Assembly (NCBI GenBank): GCA_016787705.1
Contig: JAEUTP010000004.1
Location: 1-64,000, forward strand
Reading direction: 5' to 3'
Origin: Bacteroidia bacterium
Lineage (GTDB): Bacteria; Bacteroidota; Bacteroidia; B-17B0; Aurantibacillaceae
Length of the DNA stretch: 64,000 nt
Made by a program: the position numbers and the translations under genes. Shown piece after piece: positions 44,850 through 53,708 of the stretch (the stretch's first letter is position 1; every line of letters begins with the position of its first letter). Below the pieces are notes generated by a model that ran no database searches, was not told the origin of the DNA, and saw only the letters and a list, made by a program, of their open reading frames with translations.

Positions 44850-45797
44850 ATGAATCGACGCATACTGTTACCATTATTAGTGTTCTCGGTGTTTTTATTA
44901 GACTTAAAAGCGCAGGATCCGCAATTTACGCAATTTTACGCAAACCCATTGTACCTGAACCCGGCGTTTGCGGGTACTGCAAGGTGTCCGAGAATATGCA
45001 TGAACTACCGTAACCAATGGCCAAACTTATCTGGTACTTATGTTACTTATTCTGCCTCATATGATATGCATCTCGACGCATTAGCTGGGGGCATTGGAGC
45101 TTTAGTTACTACGGATGATCAGGCTCGTGGAACCTTAAAAACAACTAATTTTAGTTTACTTTATTCTTATCATGCGGCAGTTACCCGCGAATTTTCATTA
45201 AAATTTGGTATTCAGGCTACCTACCTTCAAAAATCTTTAGATAAAACAAAATTAAATTTTGGAGATATGATCGATGCCCGAAGAGGTTTCGTTTGGAATA
45301 CACAAGAAGCTGTACCTTCCCAAAATAAGCGTAACGCGGATTTTTCAGCAGGTATTTTGGGTTATAGCAAATATTATTTTTTTGGTTTTGCTGCTCACCA
45401 CATTAATCAACCGGATGAAGGACTATTAGGCACATCAAAATTGCCGGCTAAGTTTACGGGTCATGCAGGCGCTATCATCCCGCTAGAAAAGGGAAATGCG
45501 AGCTACCTTTCTCCAAATATCTTATTTCAGCAACAACAAAAATTCAGCCAGTTAAATTTAGGTCTATATTATGTTAAAGGATCTTTTGTGGCTGGTTTAT
45601 GGTATAGAAATGCTGATGCTGTAATTGCCTTGGTTGGTATTCAAAATAGTAATTTCAAGTTTGGGTATAGTTATGATATAACTGTCTCAAAATTAAGTGG
45701 TAACACAGCCGGATCACACGAAATTTCGTTACAAATCCAGTTCGAATGTAAGCCTAAACGAAAAAAATACCGTACCATTAGTTGCCCATCATTTTAA
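44850..45797 (+). CDS. PorP/SprF family outer membrane protein
   Basis: 315 residues with signal peptide. The family signature DPQFTQFYANPLYLNPAFAG follows it directly, then RICMNYRNQWPNLSGTYVTY and barrel strands (LGLYYVKGSFVAGLWYRN, FKFGYSYDITVSKL, HEISLQIQFECK). PorP/SprF proteins serve T9SS anchoring or adhesin secretion. The copy number in this genome is unknown, so the exact role cannot be set. Confidence 0.9.
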   Translation: MNRRILLPLLVFSVFLLDLKAQDPQFTQFYANPLYLNPAFAGTARCPRICMNYRNQWPNLSGTYVTYSASYDMHLDALAGGIGALVTTDDQARGTLKTTNFSLLYSYHAAVTREFSLKFGIQATYLQKSLDKTKLNFGDMIDARRGFVWNTQEAVPSQNKRNADFSAGILGYSKYYFFGFAAHHINQPDEGLLGTSKLPAKFTGHAGAIIPLEKGNASYLSPNILFQQQQKFSQLNLGLYYVKGSFVAGLWYRNADAVIALVGIQNSNFKFGYSYDITVSKLSGNTAGSHEISLQIQFECKPKRKKYRTISCPSF

Positions 45798-45798
45798 T

Positions 45799-45806
45799 TA
45801 TTTTTG
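45799..45806 (+). promoter_or_regulatory. Promoter -7 box for gldJ
   Basis: TATTTTTG, matching TAnnTTTG, 50 bp before the gldJ ATG. It starts one base after the PorP/SprF stop codon. Confidence 0.4.
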
Positions 45807-45856
45807 TAACCTTTTAAATAAAATAACGTTATAGCGTTGTACCAATAGTTAATACT

Positions 45857-47521
45857 ATGAATATAAAATGGATAAAAAAACCCGGATCGCTAGCCTTAAT
45901 TACGGCAGCTATTTTGGTTTCATGTTCTCAGGAACGCTCTCCTGTAACAGGATGGGCTTACAATGATCCCACCAATGGAGGTTTCGAAAAACCACCTTAT
46001 GAGGAGCAGGAAACGGGACCAGGCCTTGTACTTATTGAAGGTGGTACCTTTTCTATGGGGCGTACAGAAAATGATGTTACCTATGAGTGGAACAACGTAT
46101 CCCGCAGGGTTACCGTTTCATCATTTTATATGGATGAAACTGAGGTTAGCAACTTCTCTTATTTAGAGTATTTATTCTGGACAAGCCGTGTATTCGGTCC
46201 GACTTTTCCGGATATCTATTATAAAGCATTACCTGATACTTTAGTTTGGCGTGAAAAATTAGCGTATAATGAGCCATATGTAGAATATTATTTACGTCAT
46301 CCGGCTTACCGCGATTACCCGGTAGTTGGTGTTAACTGGTTACAGGCAAACGATTTTTGCGCATGGAGAACTGATCGCGTAAATGAGTTCATTTTAATTC
46401 GTGAAGGTTTATTGGAGCACGTTCCAAGTCCTTCCGATCAGGATTATTTTTCTACCGAAGCTTATTTGTCTGGTAAGTGGCAAGGTCAATTAAAACAAAA
46501 ATTACCTTCATTTGATGAGCAAAACCCTGAGCGAGATGTACGTATGGAAGATGGTATCTTTTTACCAAAATACCGTTTGCCGACAGAGGCTGAGTGGGAA
46601 TATGCTGCATACGGTTTAATTGGTAATACAATTGGTGAGCGTATCACAGATCGTCGTATCTACCCTTGGAACGGACATGGTGTTCGTAACGCTACTGATA
46701 AATATATGGGTCAGATCAATGCTAACTTCGTGCGTGGTGCCGGTGATTATATGGGTACAGCGGGTTTCTTGAATGATAATGCCGACGTTACAGCTCCTGT
46801 TTATTCATATTGGCCAAACGATTATGGCTTATATAATATGTCTGGTAACGTGTGTGAGTGGGTAATGGACGTTTATCGCCCTAATACTTTACAGGATGCA
46901 GATGAGTTCCGTCCTTTCCGTGGTAACGTATTTACAACTCAAAAACGCGATAGTACTACTTTAATTGGTGGTTTAGGTGGCGAGATCTTAACTAACGTTG
47001 ATGGTCCTGTTTACCAAAAATTCAAACATAAAGTTAACACACCTACTTTACATGGTGTTTCCGGTGAAACTACTGAAGTTACTGATAGCGTATTAACTAT
47101 TATGACCAACGATATTAACGGTAATAATAATGCTACACAAGAAGGTAAATCAGATATTCCTGGTCGTGTACAATGGAGAGAGGTTTCAAGTGCAGTATCT
47201 ACAGATAACTTAGATGAGCGCAGAAATTATAAAGCAGCTGACTATATCAACTACATGGACGGTGATGTTAACTCAAGTATTTTCTACGAACAAGGTGAAG
47301 ATGCCTATACTGATAAATCAGACAAGATGATGTATGAGTACGCAAAAACATCTTTAGTAAACGATAAATCACGTGTATATAAAGGAGGTAGCTGGAGAGA
47401 CCGTGCTTACTTCTTAAACCCGGGTGTTCGTAGATATTTAGATCAACGCCAGGCTAACGCCTGGTTAGGATTCCGTTGCGCTATGACGCGTGTTGGCAGC
47501 CCTGTTGGATTAGGTAAATAA
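45857..47521 (+). CDS. gldJ: GldJ gliding motility lipoprotein
   Basis: 554-residue lipoprotein (lipobox Cys in AAILVSCSQERSP) with an FGE-sulfatase-type domain. GldJ is needed for gliding and for stability of the T9SS motor in Flavobacterium. Visible features: LVLIEGGTFSMGRTENDVT, YPVVGVNWLQANDFCAWRTD, KYRLPTEAEWEYAAYGLIGN, YNMSGNVCEWVMDVYRPN and GGSWRDRAYFLNPGVRRYLD. The catalytic Cys pair of true sulfatase-maturing enzymes is not expected in GldJ. A strong terminator follows. Confidence 0.95.
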   Translation: MNIKWIKKPGSLALITAAILVSCSQERSPVTGWAYNDPTNGGFEKPPYEEQETGPGLVLIEGGTFSMGRTENDVTYEWNNVSRRVTVSSFYMDETEVSNFSYLEYLFWTSRVFGPTFPDIYYKALPDTLVWREKLAYNEPYVEYYLRHPAYRDYPVVGVNWLQANDFCAWRTDRVNEFILIREGLLEHVPSPSDQDYFSTEAYLSGKWQGQLKQKLPSFDEQNPERDVRMEDGIFLPKYRLPTEAEWEYAAYGLIGNTIGERITDRRIYPWNGHGVRNATDKYMGQINANFVRGAGDYMGTAGFLNDNADVTAPVYSYWPNDYGLYNMSGNVCEWVMDVYRPNTLQDADEFRPFRGNVFTTQKRDSTTLIGGLGGEILTNVDGPVYQKFKHKVNTPTLHGVSGETTEVTDSVLTIMTNDINGNNNATQEGKSDIPGRVQWREVSSAVSTDNLDERRNYKAADYINYMDGDVNSSIFYEQGEDAYTDKSDKMMYEYAKTSLVNDKSRVYKGGSWRDRAYFLNPGVRRYLDQRQANAWLGFRCAMTRVGSPVGLGK

Positions 47522-47539
47522 TATTGTTAATAATATAAC

Positions 47540-47574
47540 AAAACCCTTAAGTTAATTGCTTAAGGGTTTTTTTT
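47540..47574 (+). terminator. Rho-independent terminator after gldJ
   Basis: A perfect 12-bp stem (47540-47551 with 47559-47570), a 7-nt loop and a T8 run. It separates gldJ from murF. Confidence 0.9.
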
Positions 47575-47584
47575 ATTTTGTAGC

Positions 47585-48901
47585 ATGTTAAAATTAATTT
47601 CGATAGAAAAACTTTATTCTTTTTATTTAAACGCAGATCAAAAAGTTTGTACTGATACCAGAAAATTAGAGCCTGGATCTGTTTTTTTTGCCTTAAAAGG
47701 TGGAAATTTTAACGCTAATGAGTTTGCTCAAAAGGCAATTGATGCCGGCTGCAGCCTTGCTGTAGTTGACGAAGAAAAATATGTTACCAATGATAAAATT
47801 GTTTTTACAAACGATGTTTTAAAAACCTTGCAAAACCTGGCAACATATCATCGCAGTCAATTTAAGATACCGTTTTTAGCAATAACAGGTAGTAACGGTA
47901 AAACAACCAATAAAGAATTAATCAATGCAGTTCTTTCAAAAAAATATAACACACTGGCAACGGTTGGTAATTTAAATAATCACATTGGCGTTCCGCTTAC
48001 ATTATTGAATTTAAAACAAGAACACGAATTCGCTATAATTGAAATGGGAGCCAATCATCAAAATGAAATTGATGAGCTTTGCCATATTGCAGAGCCTGAT
48101 TTTGGATTGATCACAAACATTGGTAAGGCTCATATGGAAGGCTTTGGCGGTGTAGAAGGAATAAAAAAAGGCAAAAGCGAATTGTACAAGTATATTAAAA
48201 CAAAAAACGGCAAAGTATTTGTAAATGGTGATGATGAGGTGCTCTATGAATTGGCTTTTAATAACGATAAGATCACTTATGGTTGTAAAAAAATATATGA
48301 TGTTATTGGTAAAGATTGCACAATAGCCGAAACCGTTAGTATGAAATTTACAACACGTTACGAAGAAAAGGATTTTAATAAACTACCCATAATAAACACA
48401 CAAATTGTTGGCGCTTACAATTTCATTAATTGCCTTGCTGCAGCTTGTGTTGGCAATTATTTTAAAGTAGAAAATACAGACGTAAAAGACGCATTAGAAA
48501 ATTATCTACCAAATATGAACCGTTCTCAATTGGTGAAAACAGGTCGTAATACCATTTTACTGGATGCTTATAACGCTAATCCAAACAGCATGACTGCGGC
48601 TATTGAGAATTTTGCCAATTATAAATCTGACAAAAAACTGTTGTTATTGGGTGACATGTTTGAATTAGGAGAATATAGCCACGAAGAACATCAAAAAATA
48701 GTTAACTTGCTGCGTGAAAAAAAGTTGAAAGATGTGGTATTAGTTGGAAATGAATTTTTTAAACTGGATAATGAGTTTAAACGATTTAAAACCACTCAGG
48801 AATGTTTATCATACTTAAAAGAGTTGCATGTTACTGAAAATACTATTTTAATTAAAGGTTCACGAAGCATGAAAATGGAGATATTACAAGAGGCATTATA
48901 A
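47585..48901 (+). CDS. murF: UDP-N-acetylmuramoyl-tripeptide--D-alanyl-D-alanine ligase
   Basis: 438-residue cytoplasmic ligase adding D-Ala-D-Ala to the peptidoglycan precursor. It has the Mur N-terminal domain (DTRKLEPGSVFFALKGGNFN), the P-loop ITGSNGKTTNKEL near residue 100, GNLNNHIGVPLTLLN, EMGANHQNEIDELC and the C-terminal motif LLDAYNANPNSMTAAIENF. Its start is close behind the gldJ terminator. Confidence 0.95.
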   Translation: MLKLISIEKLYSFYLNADQKVCTDTRKLEPGSVFFALKGGNFNANEFAQKAIDAGCSLAVVDEEKYVTNDKIVFTNDVLKTLQNLATYHRSQFKIPFLAITGSNGKTTNKELINAVLSKKYNTLATVGNLNNHIGVPLTLLNLKQEHEFAIIEMGANHQNEIDELCHIAEPDFGLITNIGKAHMEGFGGVEGIKKGKSELYKYIKTKNGKVFVNGDDEVLYELAFNNDKITYGCKKIYDVIGKDCTIAETVSMKFTTRYEEKDFNKLPIINTQIVGAYNFINCLAAACVGNYFKVENTDVKDALENYLPNMNRSQLVKTGRNTILLDAYNANPNSMTAAIENFANYKSDKKLLLLGDMFELGEYSHEEHQKIVNLLREKKLKDVVLVGNEFFKLDNEFKRFKTTQECLSYLKELHVTENTILIKGSRSMKMEILQEAL

Positions 48902-48902
48902 A

Positions 48903-50240
48903 ATGAACTATTTCAAAAAAAACAAGCTGATTACTTTTATTATTGTAGCCATGTTACTAGGTCTTATATTAGGCTATTTCATTAACATGTCTATCACTTC
49001 CAATAAATTTACCTACGATGTTTCAAAGATTAACTATATTACAAATCCAACCATAAAAGAAGAAGTAAAAAAAGCTATTGTTAAACAAGAAGGCACGTGG
49101 TTTAAAGAAGCTAAAAAAGAAATTGCTTCTAATTATTCAATTTTAAGTGATATTTTTCTTCACCTTATAAAAATGATCATTGCACCGTTGGTATTGGCAG
49201 TATTGGTTTTGGGTGTTGCCAAGGTGGGCGATTTTAAAAGCGTAGGTCGTATTGGTTTAAAAACAATGGTCTATTTTACATCTGCCACATTAATTGCTTT
49301 AGCTTTAGGTTTAGTTATCGTAAATCTTTTTGAGCCTGGTAAGGTCATGCACCTCGATCTGCCAACAGCCAATGTGGAAACGGGTGTGAAGATCAGCAAA
49401 CAAACTTCTTCCAACTTTATTGATCATGTTATTCCTGAAAGTATTATCCGCGCCATGGCTGCTAATGATATTTTACCTATTGTGGTATTTGCTTTGTTTT
49501 TTGGTGTTGCCGCTGCAAGTATTGGCGATCACGGCAAACCCATTATTAAAGCTTTTGATAGTCTGAGTCATGTGATGTTCAAAATTACCAATTTTGTTAT
49601 GAACTTTGCACCTATAGGCGTGTTTGGTGCTATCACAGCAGTTGTTATTCAACAGGGGTTGGATGTTTTAGGGGGCTATTTATATCTCATACTCTGCTTT
49701 TTTGGTGGTTTATTTTTCTTTGTATTTGTTGTTCTTTATGTTATAAGTTTAGCGTTTAAAATAAATTATTTCCGTCTTTTAAAAGATGTAAAAGAGCCTA
49801 TCCTTTTAGCATTTAGCACCGCCAGTAGCGAAAGCGCCATGCCAAAGACCATCGAGGCTTTAGAAAAACATGGCATCAGCAACCGAATTGTTAGTTTTGT
49901 ATTGCCTTTGGGTTATTCTTTTAACCTGGATGGCAGTATTATGTACATGACCTTTGCCACCGTTTTTATAGCGCAAAGCTATGGTATTGACATTTCAATG
50001 GCCGACCAAATTAAAATGATGCTTATTTTACTGGTTACAAGTAAAGGTATGGCGGGTGTACCGCGCGCATCCCTTGTGGTTATTGCCGGTATGCTAAGTA
50101 TGTTCAAAATTCCGGGCGAAGGCCTTTTATTGCTGCTTGCTGTCGACCAACTGCTGGATATGGGGCGTAGTGCTACCAATGTGGTCGGTAATGCGGTTGC
50201 CAGCGCGGTTGTAGCTAAACTCGAGGGCGAAAAATTTTAA
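48903..50240 (+). CDS. Dicarboxylate/amino acid:cation symporter (DAACS family)
   Basis: 445-residue inner membrane symporter of the GltP/DctA type. It imports glutamate, aspartate or C4-dicarboxylates with Na+ or H+. Signatures: FLHLIKMIIAPLVLAVLVLG, AFSTASSESAMPKTIEALEK (hairpin 1), LPLGYSFNLDGSIMYMTFAT and GMAGVPRASLVVIAG. The gene follows murF by 1 bp. Confidence 0.93.
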   Translation: MNYFKKNKLITFIIVAMLLGLILGYFINMSITSNKFTYDVSKINYITNPTIKEEVKKAIVKQEGTWFKEAKKEIASNYSILSDIFLHLIKMIIAPLVLAVLVLGVAKVGDFKSVGRIGLKTMVYFTSATLIALALGLVIVNLFEPGKVMHLDLPTANVETGVKISKQTSSNFIDHVIPESIIRAMAANDILPIVVFALFFGVAAASIGDHGKPIIKAFDSLSHVMFKITNFVMNFAPIGVFGAITAVVIQQGLDVLGGYLYLILCFFGGLFFFVFVVLYVISLAFKINYFRLLKDVKEPILLAFSTASSESAMPKTIEALEKHGISNRIVSFVLPLGYSFNLDGSIMYMTFATVFIAQSYGIDISMADQIKMMLILLVTSKGMAGVPRASLVVIAGMLSMFKIPGEGLLLLLAVDQLLDMGRSATNVVGNAVASAVVAKLEGEKF

Positions 50241-50296
50241 CCGCCGTTTTCTCTTCTTTTATGAATTTTTCTTAGTCTTTATCGTTCAAAAAACGT

Positions 50297-50304
50297 TAAA
50301 TTTG
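50297..50304 (+). promoter_or_regulatory. Promoter -7 box for yidC
   Basis: TAAATTTG, 22 bp before the GTG start of yidC. No clear -33 box was seen. Confidence 0.45.
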
Positions 50305-50326
50305 CCCCGTTTTAAATTAATAAAGA

Positions 50327-52198
50327 GTGGATAAAAAATCGTTAATTGGTTTAGGTTTAATTGCCGGAATTTTAGGCATTTGGTTATACATCAGTGGCCC
50401 TTCAAAAGAAACAATAGCACGCAATAAAGCTGTAAAAGATTCAATAGCACTTGTTCAACAAAAACAGGAGGCGGAATTAATGGCTAAAGATGCAGCTGTA
50501 AAAAAGATCGCAGATACTTTAAAAGAAACTGTTGTTTTAAATGATTCTGTTAAAGCTGTTTTAGCTAATGAGCAATACAAAGATTTTACGCCTGCCACAA
50601 TTGGTAAAGAAGAAACATTTACTATTGAGAATGAAAATATTAAAGCCACCATTTTAAATAAAGGTGCACAAATAATAAAAGTTGAATTAAAAAAATATCA
50701 CCGCTCTGGTAAAACCGAACCTTTAATTTTATTTGATCGCGATTCATTAAACTTTGCACTAAAATTAAATGCTTATGATCGCTCACGCATTTTTTCTACC
50801 GATAGTTTTTATTTTAAATCAGCTAAACAAACAGCAACAAGCATTGATCTTAAATTAGAAACCTCAAAACCAGGAAGCTATATTGAATTTTCTTATTCAA
50901 TAAAACCAAACGAGTACATGGTTAATTCTGAAATTCGTTTTGTTGGTATGGAAAAGATCATTTCGCAAACCGAAGATCAGCTACAATTAGCATGGGGCAT
51001 GCTTTACCCAAGCCAGGAAAAATATATTAAGAAAGAAAAACAAGCTGCCACAATTTATTTTAAGCAAACCATTAACGATCCTGATTATATTAATGCTATA
51101 AAAGATGAGCAAAAAGAATTAAGCGAAGCAGATATAAAATGGGTAAGTTTTAAGCAACAATATTTTAATTCAACCATTATTGCTGCTAATGCTTTTGCAA
51201 AGGGTGGAAGTTTTATTAAAACAAGCGGTCGTCCAAATTCAACAGAAATTGTAAAAGCTGTTTCAAGTGAATTGGGAATTCCATACCAACATTTACCAAG
51301 CGAAAAATTTGCGTATAAATTTTATTTCGGACCAAACGATTACAAAACTTTAAAAGCTTATGGTGATGATTTGGAGCAAATAATTCCTACCGGTTGGAGT
51401 ATTTTCAGCTATATTAATAAATGGATGGTGATTCCATTATTTGATTCGTTAAGCTCAATGAACATGGGTATTGTAATTTTAATTTTAACCCTTATTGTTA
51501 AAATATTATTATTACCTATTGCTTACAAAACATACATGAGTGGTGCGCGTATGCGTGTGTTAAAGCCTGAGACGGATGCGTTGAATGCTAAGTTTGAGAA
51601 GAACGCCGATCCAATGAAAAAACAACAAGAGCAAATGGCGCTCTATCGAAAAGCCGGTGTTAATCCATTGTCTGGTTGTTTTCCATTGTTATTACAGTTT
51701 CCTATTTTAATTGCATTGTTTGCCTTTTTACCGGCAGCTGTTGAGTTACGACAACAAAATTTTTTATGGGCAACCGATTTAAGTACTTATGATACCGTGT
51801 GGGATTTTGGTTATGTACCTTTTATTAACTGGGCTTATGGCGATCATGTAAGTTTATTTGCCTTATTAATGTTTGTGAGTACATTGGTTTATACATACAT
51901 GAACAGCAGTATGATGCCACAGCAAAATAATCAAATGCCTGGCATGAAATTTATGATGTACTTTATGCCGGTAATATTTTTAGCGGTAATGAATGATTAT
52001 GCCGCAGGTTTAAGCTGGTATTATTTCTTAGCTAATATGTTTACCTTCTTGCAAAACTGGATCATGAAAAAAGTGATCAGTGATACTAAAATCAGGGCTG
52101 AATTGGAAGCAAATATGAAAAAGCCGGCAAAGGTTTCTAACTTCCAAAAAAAGCTGGAAGATATGGCCAAGCAACGCCAGCAATTAAATAAGAAGTAA
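50327..52198 (+). CDS. yidC: Membrane protein insertase YidC
   Basis: 623 residues, starting with GTG. YidC inserts and folds inner membrane proteins, alone or with Sec. N-terminal TM at about 6-22, a large periplasmic domain (about 55-350), then the conserved insertase core (residues 370-600): GIVILILTLIVKILLLPIAY, KQQEQMALYRKAGVNPLSGC, LPAAVELRQQNFLWATDLST and MPGMKFMMYFMPVIFLAVMN. A basic tail follows. The length is normal for Bacteroidota. Confidence 0.96.
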   Translation: MDKKSLIGLGLIAGILGIWLYISGPSKETIARNKAVKDSIALVQQKQEAELMAKDAAVKKIADTLKETVVLNDSVKAVLANEQYKDFTPATIGKEETFTIENENIKATILNKGAQIIKVELKKYHRSGKTEPLILFDRDSLNFALKLNAYDRSRIFSTDSFYFKSAKQTATSIDLKLETSKPGSYIEFSYSIKPNEYMVNSEIRFVGMEKIISQTEDQLQLAWGMLYPSQEKYIKKEKQAATIYFKQTINDPDYINAIKDEQKELSEADIKWVSFKQQYFNSTIIAANAFAKGGSFIKTSGRPNSTEIVKAVSSELGIPYQHLPSEKFAYKFYFGPNDYKTLKAYGDDLEQIIPTGWSIFSYINKWMVIPLFDSLSSMNMGIVILILTLIVKILLLPIAYKTYMSGARMRVLKPETDALNAKFEKNADPMKKQQEQMALYRKAGVNPLSGCFPLLLQFPILIALFAFLPAAVELRQQNFLWATDLSTYDTVWDFGYVPFINWAYGDHVSLFALLMFVSTLVYTYMNSSMMPQQNNQMPGMKFMMYFMPVIFLAVMNDYAAGLSWYYFLANMFTFLQNWIMKKVISDTKIRAELEANMKKPAKVSNFQKKLEDMAKQRQQLNKK

Positions 52199-52343
52199 GC
52201 TGAATGCCTTTTTGATAGAGGCTTTAGGCCGATTAATAAATTGTTTTCCGGAAATAAAAAAAGGGTGGGGAACTGTATCAAAAGCGGACACTTTGTTAAT
52301 TTTTTGACTGTTAAAAAAGAATGTTGTTATTTTGTAGTGTAAA

Positions 52344-52577
52344 ATGAAAAACAATAAATTCATAAAAATATCTGTAACAGTTGTTATTGTATTAGTTGCT
52401 TTATGGTTTGTTGTGCCTTCTGTTTATACAAATAATTTTAATTATAATGGCTCTTCTCTTTTACCTAAAACCGAAAATAAAATAGAAACACAAGAGCCTT
52501 CTGGTATTGATTATAAAAAACCTGTTTACTTCAATATCTTTAAATTTGTTACCAACCTTATTCCGGGTAAAAAATAA
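52344..52577 (+). CDS. Small membrane-anchored protein of unknown function
   Basis: 77 residues with one N-terminal membrane helix or uncleaved signal (KISVTVVIVLVALWFVVPSV). The rest is polar and ends NIFKFVTNLIPGKK. No family is recognised. It lies 145 bp after yidC and has a terminator-like hairpin behind it. Confidence 0.6.
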   Translation: MKNNKFIKISVTVVIVLVALWFVVPSVYTNNFNYNGSSLLPKTENKIETQEPSGIDYKKPVYFNIFKFVTNLIPGKK

Positions 52578-52587
52578 TTTTTTTTAT

Positions 52588-52618
52588 AAAAAAACAGATT
52601 CATAATCTTGTTTTTTTT
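52588..52618. terminator. Terminator-like hairpin
   Basis: A stem with one bulge (AACAGATT against AATCTTGTT), a short loop, flanking A and T runs on each side. It could end transcripts from both converging genes. Confidence 0.45.
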
Positions 52619-52679
52619 CGATCAAGTATATAAAAATCTGAAATGGTATAATATGCTATTCTTGTAATATTAAATTACT

Positions 52680-53012
52680 CTATAAGTTTATAAAAGTAAC
52701 GGGTGGTCCGCGAAGTGTAAATGTAAATTTAGTTGGTATAACTGTATTAAATACAATTGCTAAACTTAATATTATAATTATCTGCCTAAATACAATAAAT
52801 TGATTTTGATTTAATGGCAAATTTGATGTCGAAGAGAATACATAATCACAGATTGTACAAGTAGGTTCAATTTTACAATAATGCGTTTCTTTTATGTCGC
52901 AATGTTTTTCATAAATATGATCAATATAATGCACCGCTTTTTCTCCAATTGGAAAAAGAAGAGATATTAACATTACAAATGAAATATATTTGCGAAACAT
53001 CCTCATTTTCAA
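52680..53012 (-). CDS. Small Cys/His-rich membrane protein with C-terminal RGPP motif
   Basis: 110 residues. N-terminal helix or signal (about 7-24), then a Cys/His-rich stretch: HIYEKHCDIKETHYCKIEP and CTICDY, with five Cys and several His. A second helix (QIIIILSLAIVFNTVIP) and the tail RGPPVTFINL follow. The HYC and PP features recall the HYC_CC_PP group of Bacteroidota small proteins, but assignment is uncertain. The last gene of the TonB receptor unit; its counterpart at 56111 shares the RxPPV tail. A metal-handling role is inference. Confidence 0.6.
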   Translation of the reverse strand: MKMRMFRKYISFVMLISLLFPIGEKAVHYIDHIYEKHCDIKETHYCKIEPTCTICDYVFSSTSNLPLNQNQFIVFRQIIIILSLAIVFNTVIPTKFTFTLRGPPVTFINL

Positions 53013-53023
53013 TTAAAACTTTT

Positions 53024-53683
53024 TTAATTAATTTTTATTTTAAAAGGTACAGAAACATCCACATCACCCGGTGCATAAGTTCCGTTTTTAACACCCGGCT
53101 GATGTTTTAATTCGATACTTAATTCTTTTTTTGCCGCTGCTGCGCCTGTTATCCACTCCGTTAATAAACCAATAGGTTTTGGTGTTGAAGCGCCATCTGT
53201 ATCTTTATAATTGATCGTTAGGTTAGTGCCACTAATTGTAACTGACGCATTTGGTAAAGCACTTGGGCTAAGTTGATTAAAAAAGAACATGTGATCAGCT
53301 GCTTCTTCAAGAACTTCGTTACTAATGGTATCAACCGGGTTTTTTGTTTCATCTAATAATAAAAGACTAACTGTGTAGTTTTTACTTGCCAGTAAATTTA
53401 TTACAGAATCTGTTTGCGTAGAAGTTGTAGATGTGCCTGGCCCGTAAAAACCTGTAACTCCGCCATCACCATCAGGGTCTTTATAAAAGTAAGTTGCCGT
53501 TGTTGTACCATTATCGATCATTACTTTCATGGTTGTAATTACCTCTTGCTCATTTGGCGGCGGGTTGCCCGTTGTTGTTGGCTGTGGTGTCGGGTCAGGG
53601 TCTTTATCCTTTTTTTTACACGATACAGCTACTAATGCTACTGCTACAGCAGCACTTAGTATTACTTTTGTTGTTGTTTTCAT
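53024..53683 (-). CDS. Lipoprotein linked to TonB receptor
   Basis: 219 residues. Signal peptide with lipobox VAVSCKK (Cys near residue 22), then a Pro/Thr-rich linker (PDPTPQPTTTGNPPPNEQ) and a beta-rich domain (TATYFYKDPDGDGGVTGFYG, INLLASKNYTVSLLLLDETK, TNLTINYKDTDGASTPKPIG). It resembles lipoproteins commonly coded next to Bacteroidota TonB receptors (annotated as a periplasmic-binding-fold-like group). Ligand capture for the receptor is inferred. Confidence 0.75.
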   Translation of the reverse strand: MKTTTKVILSAAVAVALVAVSCKKKDKDPDPTPQPTTTGNPPPNEQEVITTMKVMIDNGTTTATYFYKDPDGDGGVTGFYGPGTSTTSTQTDSVINLLASKNYTVSLLLLDETKNPVDTISNEVLEEAADHMFFFNQLSPSALPNASVTISGTNLTINYKDTDGASTPKPIGLLTEWITGAAAAKKELSIELKHQPGVKNGTYAPGDVDVSVPFKIKIN

Positions 53684-53708
53684 TTTTTGTTGTTTTTGTT
53701 TTTCATAT

